Assembly (NCBI GenBank): GCA_031259905.1
Contig: JAIRKS010000131.1
Location: forward strand, 1-5,166
Source of the DNA: Odoribacteraceae bacterium
Lineage (GTDB): Bacteria; Bacteroidota; Bacteroidia; Bacteroidales; Marinifilaceae
Reading direction: 5' to 3'
DNA: 5,166 bases
How positions within the stretch are numbered: the stretch's first letter is position 1; each line of letters opens with the position of its first letter. The position numbers and the translations under genes are program-made. The notes beneath the pieces were generated by a model. It saw nothing but the letters and a program-made list of their open reading frames with translations. It was not told the origin of the DNA and did not search any database. Of the stretch, positions 4,838-5,166 are shown piece after piece.

Positions 4838-5166
4838 ATGAAAACATCGAGAAAATCAGGCATTGTATCTCTCTACCCTGCTAACATGGCGATAACGGGA
4901 CTGTGTTTCGCGTTACTGTTGATCGTTTCACCGCGCTTGTCGCGTGGTGAAGGTCGCGTGCAAAGCGACACGGCAAGCTACACCGCGGAAGAGGTCTCTT
5001 TCGCCATCACGATGTCCCCGGTGTTGTTAAATGGCACCTTGACCGTCCCCGCGCGTTTCACGGCAGGGGATAAAGTCGTTATTCTTGTTCCCCCGGCTAT
5101 CGAAACCAACAGGGATTACCGTGGCCTTTATTCTGTCCTGGCCGACACGTTAAGTAAAAGTGGGAT
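4838..5166 (+). CDS. Secreted alpha/beta-hydrolase-like protein, N-terminal part
   Basis: An open frame of 109 codons runs off the right edge, so the catalytic part is not seen. The N-terminus looks like a signal peptide: basic residues (K2, R5, K6), then a hydrophobic stretch at about 17-32 (MAITGLCFALLLIVSP), with cleavage likely near 36-40. No lipobox cysteine is present. After it, EEVSFAITMSPVLLNGTLTV (51-70) and LYSVLADTLSKSG (97-109) follow the pattern of Bacteroidetes alpha/beta hydrolases (E-V-x-F, L-x-G-T-L-x-x-P, then F-x-x-L-A-D-x-L-x-x-x-G). The GSGPQ-x-R-D stretch usual between them is replaced by VPPAIETNRDYRG (84-96), so the oxyanion-hole region looks divergent. An internal Met at residue 17 is a possible start, but it would lose the basic n-region, so I prefer 4838. 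It is divergent from lysS and has its own -7 box. The hydrolase assignment is inference from partial pattern similarity. Confidence 0.6.
   Translation, partial: MKTSRKSGIVSLYPANMAITGLCFALLLIVSPRLSRGEGRVQSDTASYTAEEVSFAITMSPVLLNGTLTVPARFTAGDKVVILVPPAIETNRDYRGLYSVLADTLSKSG

Overview
The window reads as a chromosomal segment from a fairly GC-rich member of the Bacteroidota, most likely order Bacteroidales. Three things point there. The LysRS and GpsA sequences have the Bacteroidales flavour and lie in lysS-gpsA order. The sigma factor belongs to the Bacteroidetes-specific ECF type. The candidate promoters carry the TAnnTTTG -7 box of this phylum, without clear Shine-Dalgarno sequences. I cannot name the family or genus from this alone.

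Layout, left to right. Positions 1-210 hold no convincing gene. They hold a tandem array of palindromic units with a 42-bp period, ending at the stop codon of the first gene. Four genes then lie on the minus strand. In transcription order they are lysS (4596-3049, lysyl-tRNA synthetase), gpsA (3052-2039, glycerol-3-phosphate dehydrogenase), a 393-residue GNAT-fold acetyltransferase-like protein (2036-855) and an ECF sigma factor (768-214). The first three are packed as one operon: lysS and gpsA overlap by 4 bases (ATGA), and gpsA and the GNAT gene are 2 bases apart. The sigma gene follows after 86 bases and may have its own weak promoter. A divergent intergenic region (4597-4837) holds a well-matched -7 box for lysS, several palindromes, a plus-strand hairpin followed by a T-tract, and a second well-matched -7 box. 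The latter leads into a plus-strand gene that starts at 4838 and runs off the window. It encodes a secreted or membrane-anchored protein resembling the N-terminus of Bacteroidetes alpha/beta hydrolases.

The operon pairs tRNA charging (LysS) with the first committed step of phospholipid precursor supply (GpsA) and an acetyltransferase-like protein of unknown substrate. The ECF sigma factor would redirect RNA polymerase. Such sigmas in this phylum usually work with a FecR-type anti-sigma factor and a TonB-dependent receptor, but no partner is visible here.

No clear novel defence or mobile system is present. The parts most worth a second look are the 42-bp palindromic array at the left edge and the terminator-like hairpin placed just upstream of the hydrolase promoter.
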